A DNA stretch of 64,000 bases. Source: Mixta mediterraneensis. Its GTDB lineage: Bacteria; Pseudomonadota; Gammaproteobacteria; Enterobacterales; Enterobacteriaceae. The notes beneath the pieces are model-generated. The model was given only the letters and a program-made list of their open reading frames with translations, ran no database searches and was not told the DNA's origin. Below, one piece after another: positions 43,605-53,237 of the stretch. The stretch covers positions 434,001 to 498,000 of the forward strand of contig NZ_JACFXY010000001.1 in assembly GCF_014946725.1 (NCBI RefSeq). The letters are read 5' to 3'. A program made the position numbers and the translations under genes. How positions within the stretch are numbered: position 1 is the first letter of the stretch; each line of letters starts with the position of its first letter.

Positions 43605-46600
43605 AGATCCTCACGCTGCGTTTTAAAAATCTTAACGCGCTAAAAGGCGAATGGTTTATCGATTTCCGGACCGAACCATTTGCCAGCAATGGTTTATTCG
43701 CCATTACCGGCGCGACCGGCGCGGGTAAAACGACGTTGCTGGATGCCATTTGCCTGGCGCTATATCACCAGACGCCGCGTCTTGGCGCCATTTCACAAAC
43801 CCAGAACGCCCTGATGACGCGTGACTGTGCCGAATGTCTGGCAGAAGTCGAATTTGAAATCAAAGGTGAAGCCTGGCGCGCTTTCTGGAGTCAGAACCGC
43901 GCTCGCGGCACGGCGGATGGCAAATTACAGGCGCCCCGCGTTGAGCTGGCCCGCTGTGCCGATGATCAGATTGTTGCTGATAAAGTCGGCGATAAATTAA
44001 AGCTGACTGAAACCCTCTCCGGCCTCGATTTTGCCCGCTTCACCCGTTCCATGATGTTGTCGCAAGGCCAGTTTGCCGCCTTTCTGAATGCTAAAGCGGG
44101 TGAACGCGCTGAGCTACTGGAAGAGCTGACCGGTACTGAAATTTACGGCCTGATTTCAATAGCCATTTTTGAACGCCATAAAGAGGCGAAACGCACGCTG
44201 GATTTATTACGCAGCCGGGCGGGTGGTATGGCACTGCTTGATACCGACACGCGCGCAGCACTGCAACAGCAGCTCGCTACGCTAAGCGAAGCCGAAAAAA
44301 CCTTAAGCACTCAATACACCAATGCGCACAAACAGCAGCAATGGCAGCAACAGGCACAGCAATATCGCGCTGATGTGCAGCACAGCAGTGACGCTTTACA
44401 GGCCGCAGAACAGGCGTGGCAGGCTGCCGAAGCCGATCGGCAACGTCTGGCACGCAGTGAACCGGCGGAGAAACTGCGCGCCAGGCTACAACAGCGTGAT
44501 GATTTACAGACCGGGCAGCGCGAGATCATTGCAGCACAGCAGCAGCTTACGCAGCAGCATCAGGACGCCGTAAACCATCAACAGCGTGAACAACTGGCTT
44601 ACACCGAGGCACAACAGGCACGGGAACAGACACTGCAACAGCAGCAGCGTCAGGAAATTTTGCTGACAGAACAGGTGATGCCGCTTGATCAGCAGATCGC
44701 TACCCTGCAACAGCAGCAACAGCAGCAGCAATGTGACCAGCAACAGCAACAGCAGGTGTGCGAGCAGGCGCAACAGGCGTTTGTCTACGAAAGCACCCAC
44801 CAGGCGACGTTACAAAAAGAGATTGCCGCCCAGCAAACCTTACGTGAACAACTGGCCGATGTCGCACAATGGGGCGCCTCTCTGCCACTGTGGCAGGAGC
44901 GATTTGCCCAACTGACGCAGCGTGAAAATCTGCTTGCCGAACTTGCCCGACAATCTCAACAGCAGCAGCAACAATTCACGCAACAACAGCAACAGTTCAG
45001 CCAGCAGGCGCAGCAGGCAATGCCACTGCAACAGGCAGAACAGCAGGCCCAGCAAGCGGCAACAGAAGCGGAGCAAGCACTAACTTCGCTACAGCAACGT
45101 TATCCACCAGAAACGCTTCATCAGTCGCTGACGCAATTGCAAACCAGCCGTGACGCCCGGCAAAAATTGACGCTGCTGGCCTCGCAATGGCAGTCACTGC
45201 AACAACAGCTTAGCCAGCGTCAGCAGCGCCTTGCCGCACTGGAGAAAACCCATCAGCAAGACGAAACCGAATTGCAAAAGCTGCGCGATCTCTGGAAACG
45301 CGAGTATCAGCAGGAGAAAGACGTCGAAAAAATTTGCGCGCTGGAGCAGCATATCGCCGATCTCGCCGATCACCGGGCGCGGCTGGAAGCCGATCAACCC
45401 TGCCCGCTGTGCGGCTCCTGTACCCATCCGGCGGTTGAGGCTTATACCCGACTGGAAGTCAGCGAAAATCAGCAGCGGCTGGCAGCACTTAAGGTTCAGG
45501 TTGAGGCATTAAAAGAAGCGGGCACCGCCAAAAAAGAGCAGATAAAACAGTCTGCGCTTCAGCAACAGACGCTACGCGAGGAGATTGCCGATTTAACGCG
45601 CCAGACAGAAACACTGCATCAGCAGTGGCAGGCGCTTAGCCGTGAGCTGGCACTTACCTTCTCCCCTGGCGATCAGGCCGCGCTGGCAAGCTGGCAGCAG
45701 CAGCAATCCGCACAGGAAGCCGCGCTGCATCAACAGATCCAGGCGCAGGATGCCGCTGAGCGTTCGCGCCAGGCGGCGAAAGAGCACCATATTCAACAGC
45801 TACAGGCTTTACAGCAGCATCAGCAGGCACAGCAGTTGGCCCAGCAAGCCTTAAAGAATCAGCAGCAGGCACTGGAAGCGCTACAACAGCGACAGCAGCA
45901 GGAACAGGCCAGCTGGCAGCAACGCAATGATGACTTACAGCAGCAGCTGGCAAACGTCGCGTTATCGCTACCGGCCGCAGAAGAAAGATCGCGCTGGTTA
46001 GCGACGCAACAGCAACGTTGGCAGCGCTGGCAAGAAAGTGAGCAATCACTCGCTAAGCTGCAACCTCAACTGACGCGCGCTGAAAGCCAGGTTACCGCGC
46101 TGCAACAACGGCTTACTATCGAACAACAACGCCTCAGTGCGCAGCAGCAGCAACTGACCCAGCTTACCGCGCAGATTACCGAACGGCTTCAGCAGCGTGA
46201 AGCGCTGTTTGGTAACCAGCAGGTAGCAAGTGCGCGTCAGCAAATGCAGGCCGCGCTGCAACAGAAGGAGTCTCAGCTAACGCAAAGTTTAAGCCGCTGG
46301 CAACAGACGCAAACACAGGTCAGCAGCCTGAACGGGCAGTTAGCCGTCATCGAGACCCAGCTGAAAACGCTGGCAAACCGACTGGCCGATGCGGAACAGG
46401 CATTTAGCCGCGCCTTAGCCGCAGCCGAATTTAAGGATGAAGCCAGCTTGCGCGCCGCTTTGCTGGATGAACAAACGGCGCAGCAATTACGTAGTCAGCT
46501 GCAACAGCTGGAGCAGCAGCGGCAACAACAGCGGGCGCGGTTGACGGAAGTGCAACAACGCTTCACTGCACATCAGCAGGCGCAACCGGAAAATATGCCG

Positions 46601-47275
46601 GAATCTGCTGACGCCTTGCGCGAACAGCTGGAACGTTTGCGCCTGGCGTTGCGTGAAAACGCCAGCCAGCAAGGCCAGGCACAGCAGCAGTTACACAGCG
46701 ATGCGGCTCTGCGCGCCCAGCAAGCGGCATTAATGCAGCAGATCGAGCAGGATGACGCGACGCTGGCACAATGGAGTTTACTCAATGATTTGATCGGCTC
46801 CGCCAGCGGCGATAAGTTCCGCCGGTTCGCCCAGGGCTTAACGCTGGATCATCTGGTGGCGCTGGCCAATCGCCAGTTGGATCGCTTACACGGGCGCTAT
46901 CTGCTACAACGCCGCGCACTGGATGTGCTGGAGCTGGACGTCGTTGATACCTGGCAAGCCGATGCCGCTCGCGATACGCGCACGCTGTCTGGCGGCGAAA
47001 GCTTTCTGGTCAGCCTGGCGCTGGCGCTGGCATTGTCCGATCTGGTCAGCCACAAGACGCGCATCGAATCTTTGTTTCTTGATGAAGGCTTCGGTACGCT
47101 GGACGCTGAAACGCTGGATACGGCACTGGATGCGCTGGATGCGCTCAATGCCAGCGGCAAAACCATCGGGGTGATCAGTCACGTCGAGGCGATGAAAGAA
47201 CGCATCCCGGTGCAGATTAAAGTGCAGAAAATGAACGGGCTGGGCTACAGCAAACTTGAATTGCCCAGCCCGTGA
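43601..47275 (+). CDS. sbcC: Exonuclease SbcC, Rad50-like SMC ATPase
   Basis: ATPase partner of SbcD in hairpin cleavage. 1224 residues, somewhat longer than the 1048 of E. coli because of long Gln-rich coiled coils. Walker A GATGAGKT at 37-44, zinc hook CPLC at 601-604 at the apex, ABC signature LSGGESF near 1130 and Walker [12 protein letters not shown] near 1155. Long runs such as eight consecutive Gln occur at about residues 369-385 and elsewhere. Its ATG overlaps the sbcD stop (ATGA), so polar effects of the sbcD nonsense codon are possible. The gene itself appears intact. Confidence 0.96.
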   Translation: MKILTLRFKNLNALKGEWFIDFRTEPFASNGLFAITGATGAGKTTLLDAICLALYHQTPRLGAISQTQNALMTRDCAECLAEVEFEIKGEAWRAFWSQNRARGTADGKLQAPRVELARCADDQIVADKVGDKLKLTETLSGLDFARFTRSMMLSQGQFAAFLNAKAGERAELLEELTGTEIYGLISIAIFERHKEAKRTLDLLRSRAGGMALLDTDTRAALQQQLATLSEAEKTLSTQYTNAHKQQQWQQQAQQYRADVQHSSDALQAAEQAWQAAEADRQRLARSEPAEKLRARLQQRDDLQTGQREIIAAQQQLTQQHQDAVNHQQREQLAYTEAQQAREQTLQQQQRQEILLTEQVMPLDQQIATLQQQQQQQQCDQQQQQQVCEQAQQAFVYESTHQATLQKEIAAQQTLREQLADVAQWGASLPLWQERFAQLTQRENLLAELARQSQQQQQQFTQQQQQFSQQAQQAMPLQQAEQQAQQAATEAEQALTSLQQRYPPETLHQSLTQLQTSRDARQKLTLLASQWQSLQQQLSQRQQRLAALEKTHQQDETELQKLRDLWKREYQQEKDVEKICALEQHIADLADHRARLEADQPCPLCGSCTHPAVEAYTRLEVSENQQRLAALKVQVEALKEAGTAKKEQIKQSALQQQTLREEIADLTRQTETLHQQWQALSRELALTFSPGDQAALASWQQQQSAQEAALHQQIQAQDAAERSRQAAKEHHIQQLQALQQHQQAQQLAQQALKNQQQALEALQQRQQQEQASWQQRNDDLQQQLANVALSLPAAEERSRWLATQQQRWQRWQESEQSLAKLQPQLTRAESQVTALQQRLTIEQQRLSAQQQQLTQLTAQITERLQQREALFGNQQVASARQQMQAALQQKESQLTQSLSRWQQTQTQVSSLNGQLAVIETQLKTLANRLADAEQAFSRALAAAEFKDEASLRAALLDEQTAQQLRSQLQQLEQQRQQQRARLTEVQQRFTAHQQAQPENMPESADALREQLERLRLALRENASQQGQAQQQLHSDAALRAQQAALMQQIEQDDATLAQWSLLNDLIGSASGDKFRRFAQGLTLDHLVALANRQLDRLHGRYLLQRRALDVLELDVVDTWQADAARDTRTLSGGESFLVSLALALALSDLVSHKTRIESLFLDEGFGTLDAETLDTALDALDALNASGKTIGVISHVEAMKERIPVQIKVQKMNGLGYSKLELPSP

Positions 47276-47285
47276 GGAGAGAACA

Positions 47286-47621
47286 ATGACAAGATGGATA
47301 AGGTTCAGCACCCTTGCCATACTGCTGACGGGGTGTAGCCATGCGCCGTCAAACGTGGCGGACAGAGAAACGAAGGCTTATTTGCATCACGTGCAAAGTG
47401 CAATTACGCATAATTTTGGCGATACCCGCCACTATGCCGGGAAACGCTGTTTAGTCACGGCGCAACGTCGCGCTGATGGCCGTTACAGTGTGCTGCGCAC
47501 CGAGGGCGATGAAGCGCTGTGTCTGAAAGCATGGCAAAGCGTGAGCGGCGCGCGCAATCTGCCGCTGCCACCGAAAAATGCCCCGGAACAGCTAATGATT
47601 GCCTTTCCACCGGCTAATTAA
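47286..47621 (+). CDS. Lipoprotein with TolA C-terminal (TolA-III)-like domain
   Basis: 111 residues. Lipoprotein signal with lipobox LLTGC (Cys about 17), then a domain that reads like TolA-III: YLHHVQSAITHNFGDTRHYAG, KRCLVTAQRRADGRYSVLRTEG, DEALCLKAW and NLPLPPKNAPEQL. In TolA this domain ends the TolA rod and is bound by TolB and colicins. Here it is alone behind a short linker. It sits 10 bases after sbcC with GAGGAGAG as ribosome site. Whether it touches the Tol-Pal system is inference. Confidence 0.8.
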   Translation: MTRWIRFSTLAILLTGCSHAPSNVADRETKAYLHHVQSAITHNFGDTRHYAGKRCLVTAQRRADGRYSVLRTEGDEALCLKAWQSVSGARNLPLPPKNAPEQLMIAFPPAN

Positions 47622-47880
47622 CGCCTTCAAAGGGATTGATCAGCAAACGCGTCAGCGCAGTCAAGCGTTATGCCATTTCGGTTTTCACCTGCGATGCGGC
47701 CCACGCGCTAAGCCGGGCGCAACGCGGGAACCACAAGACAGGGACGGACACTCGCGCTTTATCGCTGATATGCGCGGCTTGTTCGGCATTATGGCTGCCG
47801 TTTTCACCGCTATCGCCGCGCGAGGCCGTATATTGCGGAAGACTAAACCGGCGTGTTCGCCAGAGCGGGGATTAAAAAGC
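47622..47880. other. Interval where E. coli has araJ; no gene recognised
   Basis: About 260 bases. Open frames at 47599-47889 and 47636-47875 have no ribosome site in good position and no similarity I can name, including to AraJ. It may be a worn remnant of a longer gene or just GC-rich spacer. Confidence 0.4.
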
Positions 47881-47890
47881 GGCCGGTAGT

Positions 47891-47919
47891 AAAAATGTGA
47901 CGGCCTGACAGCCAGGCCG
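47891..47919 (-). terminator. Possible terminator of mak
   Basis: CGGCCTG (47901-47907) pairs with CAGGCCG (47913-47919) around ACAGC; on the minus strand, after five bases, TTTTT follows. Located 10 bases after the mak stop. Confidence 0.5.
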
Positions 47920-47929
47920 CCGGATGCGT

Positions 47930-48841
47930 TTACGCTTGCAGCGGCCATAGCCAGGCCGCGCCCCGCACGCCGCTGGAATCGCCATGAACAGCTTTCAGTA
48001 CCGGTGTCTCGCACTCACCGCCAAACACCCATTTTTTCATCAGGGTCGGTACCGTTTGATACAGACGGTCAACGTTGCTCATGCCGCCGCCTAACACTAT
48101 TACGTCGGGATCAAGCAGATTAACCACCTGCGCCAGCGATTTCGCCAAACGCATCTCATAGCGGCTCATCGCCAGCTCCGCAACGGGATCCTGCTGCTCC
48201 AGCAAGGTAATGATCTCCGCGCCTTTACGCGCTACGCCGCTCAAACGCTGATAGTCGGTGGCAAAACCCGTCCCTGATACAAACGTCTCGATACAGCCCT
48301 GCAGCCCGCAATAACACGGCACTTCTTCACGATAACGCAGCTCATCGGCATCCATCCAGGGCAATGGATTATGCCCCCATTCACCCGCGTTGCCGTTGCC
48401 GCCGATACGCGACTCTCCATTGATTGCGACGCCAGCACCCGACCCTGTGCCAATAATTACCGCGAAAACCAGCGGCTTCCCTGCGCCCGCGCCATCCACG
48501 GCTTCGGAAACGGCCAGACAATTCGCGTCGTTAGCAATGCGCACCTCACGCTTCAGCGCCTGGGCTAAATCTTTATCCAGCGGCTGCCCATTAAGCCAGG
48601 TTGAATTGGCGTTTTTCACCCGCTGGCTGTACGGCGAAATCGTGCCGGGGATCCCCACGCCCACGCTGCCAGTTTGAGCCGTTTTTTCTTCTGCCATCAA
48701 GACTAAATCGACAATCGCCTGCACCGTCGCTTGATAATCGTCGCGCGGGGTATTCACACGATGGCGAAACAGTTCCTGGCCTTCATTTGATAACGCAATC
48801 ACTTCAACCTTGGTTCCACCCAGATCAATACCAATACGCAC
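47930..48841 (-). CDS. mak: Fructokinase Mak (ROK family)
   Basis: ATP-dependent fructose (and mannose) kinase, 303 residues, starting with GTG at 48841 behind GAGGAATAACCC. N-terminal phosphate-binding loop [14 protein letters not shown]; zinc-binding ROK motif [15 protein letters not shown]...[15 protein letters not shown]; catalytic Asp in [13 protein letters not shown]. Very close to E. coli Mak. Confidence 0.95.
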   Translation of the reverse strand: MRIGIDLGGTKVEVIALSNEGQELFRHRVNTPRDDYQATVQAIVDLVLMAEEKTAQTGSVGVGIPGTISPYSQRVKNANSTWLNGQPLDKDLAQALKREVRIANDANCLAVSEAVDGAGAGKPLVFAVIIGTGSGAGVAINGESRIGGNGNAGEWGHNPLPWMDADELRYREEVPCYCGLQGCIETFVSGTGFATDYQRLSGVARKGAEIITLLEQQDPVAELAMSRYEMRLAKSLAQVVNLLDPDVIVLGGGMSNVDRLYQTVPTLMKKWVFGGECETPVLKAVHGDSSGVRGAAWLWPLQA

Positions 48842-48987
48842 GGGTTATTCCTCATTATTCGCTCAGGTGAGAGATACAGTAAAAGGCGCTTACCGGAAAG
48901 GCAATGAAACCTGACCGGTGTTTCGCTATCATGCGCGCTGACTCTGTTAGACTTGTGCGCCCGATCGCGCCACGGTAAGGAATCCTG

Positions 48988-49899
48988 ATGTTGTGGTTTA
49001 AAAATATGATGGTTTATCGTCTGAATCGTGACATTCCGTTGTCCGCAGACGAGATGGAAAAACAGCTCGACGCCTTCACCTTTTCGCCGTGTGGCAGTCA
49101 GGATATGAGCAAAACCGGTTGGGTGCCGCCGATGGGCAACCGTAGCGATGCGCTCATCCATGTAAATAACGGTCAGATGATTATCTGTGCCCGTAAAGAA
49201 GAAAAAATTCTGCCTTCGCCGGTGGTGAAACAGGCGCTGGAAGCGAAAATCAACAAGCTGGAAGCGGAACAGAGCCGCAAGCTGAAAAAGACCGAGAAAG
49301 ATTCGCTGAAAGATGAGGTGCTGCACAGTTTGTTACCACGCGCCTTTAGCCGTTTCAGTCAGACTTATATGTGGATCGATACCGTTAACAACCTGATCAT
49401 GGTTGATTGCGCCAGCGCGAAGAAAGCGGAAGATACCCTGGCGCTGCTGCGTAAAAGCCTCGGATCGCTGCCTGTGGTGCCGCTGACGCTGGAAAACCCT
49501 ATTGAACTGACGTTGACGGAATGGGTGCGTTCAGGCGATGTGCCTGCTGGTTTTGCCCTGCTGGATGAAGCCGAACTGAAAGCCGTTCTGGAAGATGGCG
49601 GCGTCATTCGTTGTAAAAAGCAGGATCTGGTGTGTGATGAAATCGCTAACCATATCGAAGCCGGCAAATGGGTAACCAAACTGGCGCTCGACTGGCAGGA
49701 ACGTATCCAGTTTGTGTTGGCTGACGATGGATCGGTAAAACGTCTGAAATTCAGCGATACGCTGCGCGATCAGAATGATGATATTGATCGAGAAGATTTT
49801 GCTCAGCGTTTTGACGCTGACTTTATTTTGATGACCAGCGAACTTGCTGCATTGATCGGTAATCTGGTCGAAGCCTTAGGCGGCGAAGCCCAGCGCTAG
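48988..49899 (+). CDS. rdgC: Recombination-associated protein RdgC
   Basis: Nucleoid-associated DNA-binding ring protein that restrains RecA. 303 residues, the E. coli length: [41 protein letters not shown] and [21 protein letters not shown] are typical. Divergent from mak across about 150 bases. Confidence 0.96.
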   Translation: MLWFKNMMVYRLNRDIPLSADEMEKQLDAFTFSPCGSQDMSKTGWVPPMGNRSDALIHVNNGQMIICARKEEKILPSPVVKQALEAKINKLEAEQSRKLKKTEKDSLKDEVLHSLLPRAFSRFSQTYMWIDTVNNLIMVDCASAKKAEDTLALLRKSLGSLPVVPLTLENPIELTLTEWVRSGDVPAGFALLDEAELKAVLEDGGVIRCKKQDLVCDEIANHIEAGKWVTKLALDWQERIQFVLADDGSVKRLKFSDTLRDQNDDIDREDFAQRFDADFILMTSELAALIGNLVEALGGEAQR

Positions 49900-49965
49900 A
49901 TCCAATAATGTTGTTGATAACGCGCCAGAGCCGTTAACCCGGCCAGTACGTTTGTCGGCAATCTG

Positions 49966-49998
49966 AAATGGCCGCGTTTATCACGCGGCCATTTTTTT
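49966..49998. terminator. Bidirectional terminator between rdgC and ppnP
   Basis: AAATGGCCGCGT (49966-49977), loop TTATC, ACGCGGCCATTT (49983-49994) then TTTT. Serves rdgC on plus and the convergent ppnP on minus. Confidence 0.9.
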
Positions 49999-50287
49999 AG
50001 TCTTTCAGATAGCGACAGAGATAAGAACTCGGCTCGCCCACTTGTAGATGAAACTCGCTGTGACCCGGCACATTAAACACCGAACCCGCTTCAAACCATT
50101 TCCATTCGGCCTCGCCCGGCAGCAGCACTTTCAGTGAGCCGCTGACAACGGTCATCTCTTCCGGCTGCCCGGTGCCAAACGTATATTCGCCTTCGGCCAT
50201 TACGCCAACGCTGGCACGGCCTGTGCTCGCACTGTCAAAACCGATGGATTTAACTTTTCCGTCAAAATACTCACTTACGTTGAGCAT
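49997..50287 (-). CDS. ppnP: Pyrimidine/purine nucleoside phosphorylase PpnP
   Basis: Cupin-fold nucleoside phosphorylase (YaiE), 96 residues, [20 protein letters not shown] at the N-terminus and [20 protein letters not shown] near the end. Order mak-rdgC-ppnP-aroM is as in E. coli; the aroM remnant follows. Confidence 0.95.
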   Translation of the reverse strand: MLNVSEYFDGKVKSIGFDSASTGRASVGVMAEGEYTFGTGQPEEMTVVSGSLKVLLPGEAEWKWFEAGSVFNVPGHSEFHLQVGEPSSYLCRYLKD

Positions 50288-50393
50288 AATACTTCCTCAC
50301 AGCACATTTAGGTGACTGGCAGTGTAGAAGGGAACTCACTGATCTGTCACGCGAAAAAAACAGCGATGTGACAGAGTGTGATCTCGCCAGATC

Positions 50394-50587
50394 TCACAGG
50401 ATCAGCTCCGCTACCAGTACGTTTGACAGCAATACCGGTATCGCGAGCTGCTTTTGTAAAAAATCGCGATGCTGCTGGTGATACCCAATGCAGTCTAATA
50501 CCACCACTTTCGCACCCTGCGCCTGCAATGCCTGCGCCGCTTTTAGCAACGTATTTTCATCCGCCAGGTACGGGCTGGCGACAGCTT
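50394..50587 (-). pseudogene. aroM: C-terminal remnant of aroM
   Basis: The minus-strand frame ending with TGA at 50394-50396 reads SPYLADENTLLKAAQALQAQ, then GAKVVVLDCIGYHQQHRDFL and QKQLAIPVLLSNVLVAELIL. This matches the last ~60 residues of AroM (about 225 residues in E. coli), a protein of unknown role in the aro operon. In-frame TAA and foreign sequence follow upstream at about 50588. No other part of aroM is found next to yaiA at 56.1 kb, so the 5' portion was lost when the islet came in. Confidence 0.85.
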
Positions 50588-50770
50588 AAAGCCGTAACTC
50601 CCTGTTCGGGTGCCGCCACTGGTCTTGGCAATCTTTCTGAATCTCGATAATCCATCGGTAAGCTCGTGAGCCAGTCGCTCCATCCATTTCGTAAAGCGAA
50701 AATATCCGGAATATTGCTGGCAGATGTAGTCCATCTGAGCTGTTAGCTGGATTAAAATGCGATTCACAAC
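50588..50770 (-). other. Unrecognised fragment between aroM remnant and IS
   Basis: An open minus-strand frame, starting at GTG 50767 or earlier, reads QLTAQMDYICQQYSGYFRFT, KWMERLAHELTDGL and RFRKIAKTSGGTRTGSY, then runs out of frame into aroM. I cannot name its family. It appears to be the tail of a foreign gene truncated at both ends, first by the aroM junction and then by the IS903-type insertion. Confidence 0.4.
50762..50770. repeat. Target-site duplication, left copy
   Basis: ATTCACAAC immediately left of the IS, repeated at 51827-51835. Nine bases is the duplication length of the IS903 group. Confidence 0.9.
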
Positions 50771-51826
50771 GGCTTTGTTGAATAAATCGAACTTTTGCTG
50801 AGTTGAAGGATCAGATCACGCATCCTCCCGACAACACAGACCGTTCCGTGGCAAAGCAAAAGTTCAAAATCACCAACTGGCCCACCTACAACAAAGCCCT
50901 CATCAACCGTGGCTCCCTCACTTTCTGGCTGGACGATGAAGCGACTCATGCCTGGTATGAGTCGGCAACGCCTTCATCACGGGGAAGACCTCAGCGCTAT
51001 TCTGACCTTGCCATCACCACCGTCCTGATGATTAAACGCCTGTTCCGGCTGACCCTGCGGGCTGCGCAGGGTTTTATTGATTCCATTTTTGCCCTGATGA
51101 ACGTTCCGTTGCGCTGCCCGGATTACAGCAGTGTCAGCAAGCGGGCAAAGTCGGTTAATGTCTGTTTCAAAACACCCACCCGGGGTGAAATCGCACACCT
51201 GGTGATTGATTCCACCGGGCTGAAGGTTTTTGGTGAAGGCGAATGGAAAGTCAAAAATCACGGCAAAGAGCGCCGTCGTACCTGGCGGAAGCTGCATCTG
51301 GCCGTTGACAGCAGAACACATGAAGTCATCTGCGCGGACCTGTCTCTGAACAACGTCACGGACTCAGAAGCTTTCCCGGGTCTTATCCGGCAGACACACA
51401 GAAAAATCAGGGCAGCCGCAGCAGACGGCGCTTACGACACCCGACTCTGTCACGATGAACTGCGGCGCAAGAAAATCAGTGCCCTCATCCCGCCCCGAAA
51501 AGGAGCGGGTTACTGGCCCGTAGAGTACGCAGACCGTAACCGTGCAGTAGCGAATCAGCGGCTGACCGGGAGTAATGCCCGGTGGAAATGGACAACAGAT
51601 TACAACCGTCGCTCGATAGCGGAGACGGCCATGTACAGGGTAAAGCAACTGTTCGGAGGTTCACTGACGCTGCGTGATTACGATGGTCAGGTAGCAGAGG
51701 CTTTGGGCATGGTGCGTGCGCTGAATAAAATAACGAAGGCTGGTATGCCAGAAAGCGTGCGTATTGCCTGAAAACCCGGTCAGCTACAGAGTCACTCGTC
51801 CTGAAGCTGATTTATTCAACAAAGCC
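50771..51826 (+). mobile_element. IS903-type insertion sequence (IS5 family), complete
   Basis: 1056 bases bounded by perfect 18-base inverted repeats GGCTTTGTTGAATAAATC (50771-50788 and, inverted, 51809-51826). It carries one intact transposase and is flanked by a 9-base target duplication. IS903 itself is 1057 bases with the same ends and duplication. Orientation: transposase on the plus strand, pointing toward luxR. Confidence 0.95.
50848..51771 (+). CDS. tnp: IS903-type transposase (IS5 family DDE)
   Basis: 307 residues from GTG 50848 (AKQKFKITNWPTYNKALINR), the same length as the IS903 transposase; a longer start at TTG 50803 is also open. DDE residues are in LVIDSTGLKVFG, AAADGAYDT and RSIAETAMYRVK. 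No frameshift or stop seen, so the element may be active. Confidence 0.93.
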   Translation: MAKQKFKITNWPTYNKALINRGSLTFWLDDEATHAWYESATPSSRGRPQRYSDLAITTVLMIKRLFRLTLRAAQGFIDSIFALMNVPLRCPDYSSVSKRAKSVNVCFKTPTRGEIAHLVIDSTGLKVFGEGEWKVKNHGKERRRTWRKLHLAVDSRTHEVICADLSLNNVTDSEAFPGLIRQTHRKIRAAAADGAYDTRLCHDELRRKKISALIPPRKGAGYWPVEYADRNRAVANQRLTGSNARWKWTTDYNRRSIAETAMYRVKQLFGGSLTLRDYDGQVAEALGMVRALNKITKAGMPESVRIA

Positions 51827-51835
51827 ATTCACAAC
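51827..51835. repeat. Target-site duplication, right copy
   Basis: ATTCACAAC directly after the right inverted repeat, identical to 50762-50770. Confidence 0.9.
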
Positions 51836-51891
51836 AGCTAACGAAGCGGATTATACTTGTTTACCTACTCATCCCGGAGGGAGCAACTGAC

Positions 51892-52584
51892 GTGAAGGAC
51901 ACATATTACAACGACACCAGGATCAATTCGTTAATCCAGAATGAACTGAATGCGTTCTTTGAGGGCTACAAAGGTATCATCTATGCCTACGCCATTATGA
52001 ACAAGAAAGACCCTTCACAGATGCGGATTATCAATAATAATCCGGAGTGGTTTGATATCTACCTTAAAAGAAAATATCAGTTTATTGACCCTGTTATTAT
52101 TCAGGGTTTACGCTGCGTTGAAGATTATTTTTGGGAGAATAAGATCATCTTGTCGGGTGGTTACAACCTTACGCGAATTTTCAACGAAAGTTTACAATAT
52201 AATATTTATCAGGGGCAGACATTTCCTCTGCATGACTATCTGAATAATCTGGTTTTATTATCTATTATCAGTCAGAAGGAGTCTGGCATTGATATGGAAC
52301 AGTATCGTTCACAATTTATGAGTTTTCTTATTAAGTTGCATCAGAAGACGCTCAATCTATATAGACAACACAATCAGAAAAAGAGCTTTTTTTTGTCACC
52401 GCGTGAGAGGCAAATCCTTAAGTGGGTCAGCGCAGGGAAAACATACGCCGAAGTTTCGGTTATTTTATCTATTGCGGAACGCACCGTGAAATTCCACATG
52501 GGCAATGTCATGAAAAAACTTGGAGTGTATAACGCCAGACATGCGGTAAAACTTGGGACAGAGCTCAGATTGCTGGACAACTGA
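51892..52584 (+). CDS. LuxR-family quorum-sensing regulator (EsaR/EanR type)
   Basis: N-acyl-homoserine-lactone-responsive regulator, 230 residues, GTG start at 51892 behind GGAGGGAG. The N-terminal autoinducer domain has the expected ligand residues Trp 53, Tyr 57, Asp 66, Pro 67 and Trp 81 (PEWFDIYLKRKYQFIDPVII). The C-terminal GerE domain runs about 170-225 (LSPRERQILKWVSAGKTYAE, then ERTVKFHMGNVMKKLGV). It is convergent with luxI, 14 bases apart, as in esaRI, eanRI and similar pairs, many of which repress and are de-repressed by AHL. The start is only 66 bases from the IS end. Confidence 0.93.
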   Translation: MKDTYYNDTRINSLIQNELNAFFEGYKGIIYAYAIMNKKDPSQMRIINNNPEWFDIYLKRKYQFIDPVIIQGLRCVEDYFWENKIILSGGYNLTRIFNESLQYNIYQGQTFPLHDYLNNLVLLSIISQKESGIDMEQYRSQFMSFLIKLHQKTLNLYRQHNQKKSFFLSPRERQILKWVSAGKTYAEVSVILSIAERTVKFHMGNVMKKLGVYNARHAVKLGTELRLLDN

Positions 52585-52598
52585 GCCAAGGTCATGGG

Positions 52599-53237
52599 TT
52601 AAAGATGGCGTAAATGCTGGAGCATCTCACTAAGCCAGTCACAGGCTTTGTCTTTAATGATGATGTCTTCAACGATGGTTATGCTGGCAGGCATGAAAAC
52701 ATAGTAGATAACTTCCCCTTTTTCAGAAAAACCTTTCTGAATAACTTCTATTTTCCAGTTCGCATGGCGAAATATGGCATACATGCCGCGACTGACCACT
52801 GCATACATCCCCCGATATTTTTTCTTCATGCAATAAATAATCATTGCGAGGAATAAAACTTTACTGGCGGGCAAACCATGCAGACTTGCTGAGTCACGTC
52901 TTTCTTTATCTAAAAACAGGCGGCTAATTTCACAACAAGGGATATCTGTGGGGAGACTATTTATACCCTCAAAGTAATCATGAAAAATTTCGCTCATCAT
53001 CGTCGGCTGGGTCGAAACTATAAATCGTGCACCACATAGCAACTGCCCGTCATGCATGCCCAGCAAGTACGTCGTGTTTTCGCTGTCAAATTGATCCTTT
53101 TCCAGGCCGTCAATACATTCGACTTTCCAGTCGAGTCGCTCCCGAAATGTTTTTCTTCTGAGCCGGTAGAGTTCGGTCGCTAATTCTGGCGGCAGTTCAT
53201 CGTAATCATGCAAAAAAAACTCGATAACAGAATCCAT
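52599..53237 (-). CDS. Acyl-homoserine-lactone synthase (LuxI family)
   Basis: Makes AHL signal from SAM and acyl-ACP. 212 residues. Family invariants appear in order: LYRLRRKTFRERLDWKV (Arg, Phe, Trp), DQFDSENTTYLLG (Asp pair), LLCGARFIVSTQPTM (Arg), and EISRLFLDKE (Glu, Ser, Arg). AGGAG precedes the ATG at 53237. The acyl-chain length cannot be read from sequence; EsaI/EanI-type enzymes usually make 3-oxo-hexanoyl or hexanoyl forms. Confidence 0.94.
   Translation of the reverse strand: MDSVIEFFLHDYDELPPELATELYRLRRKTFRERLDWKVECIDGLEKDQFDSENTTYLLGMHDGQLLCGARFIVSTQPTMMSEIFHDYFEGINSLPTDIPCCEISRLFLDKERRDSASLHGLPASKVLFLAMIIYCMKKKYRGMYAVVSRGMYAIFRHANWKIEVIQKGFSEKGEVIYYVFMPASITIVEDIIIKDKACDWLSEMLQHLRHL

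Noticed and set aside
44504..45427. Several Leu-rich open frames on the minus strand in sbcC
   Set aside because: Leu-rich runs here are the reverse reading of CAG/CAA repeats; sbcC covers the region with full family motifs.
44470..46800. CAG-rich stretches considered as a tandem repeat or CRISPR-like array
   Set aside because: The runs are irregular in length and phase and lie within coding sequence; no constant repeat-spacer structure.
47599..47889. Open frames where E. coli has araJ
   Set aside because: None resembles AraJ or any other family I know; overlapping frames in both directions suggest chance GC-rich openness.
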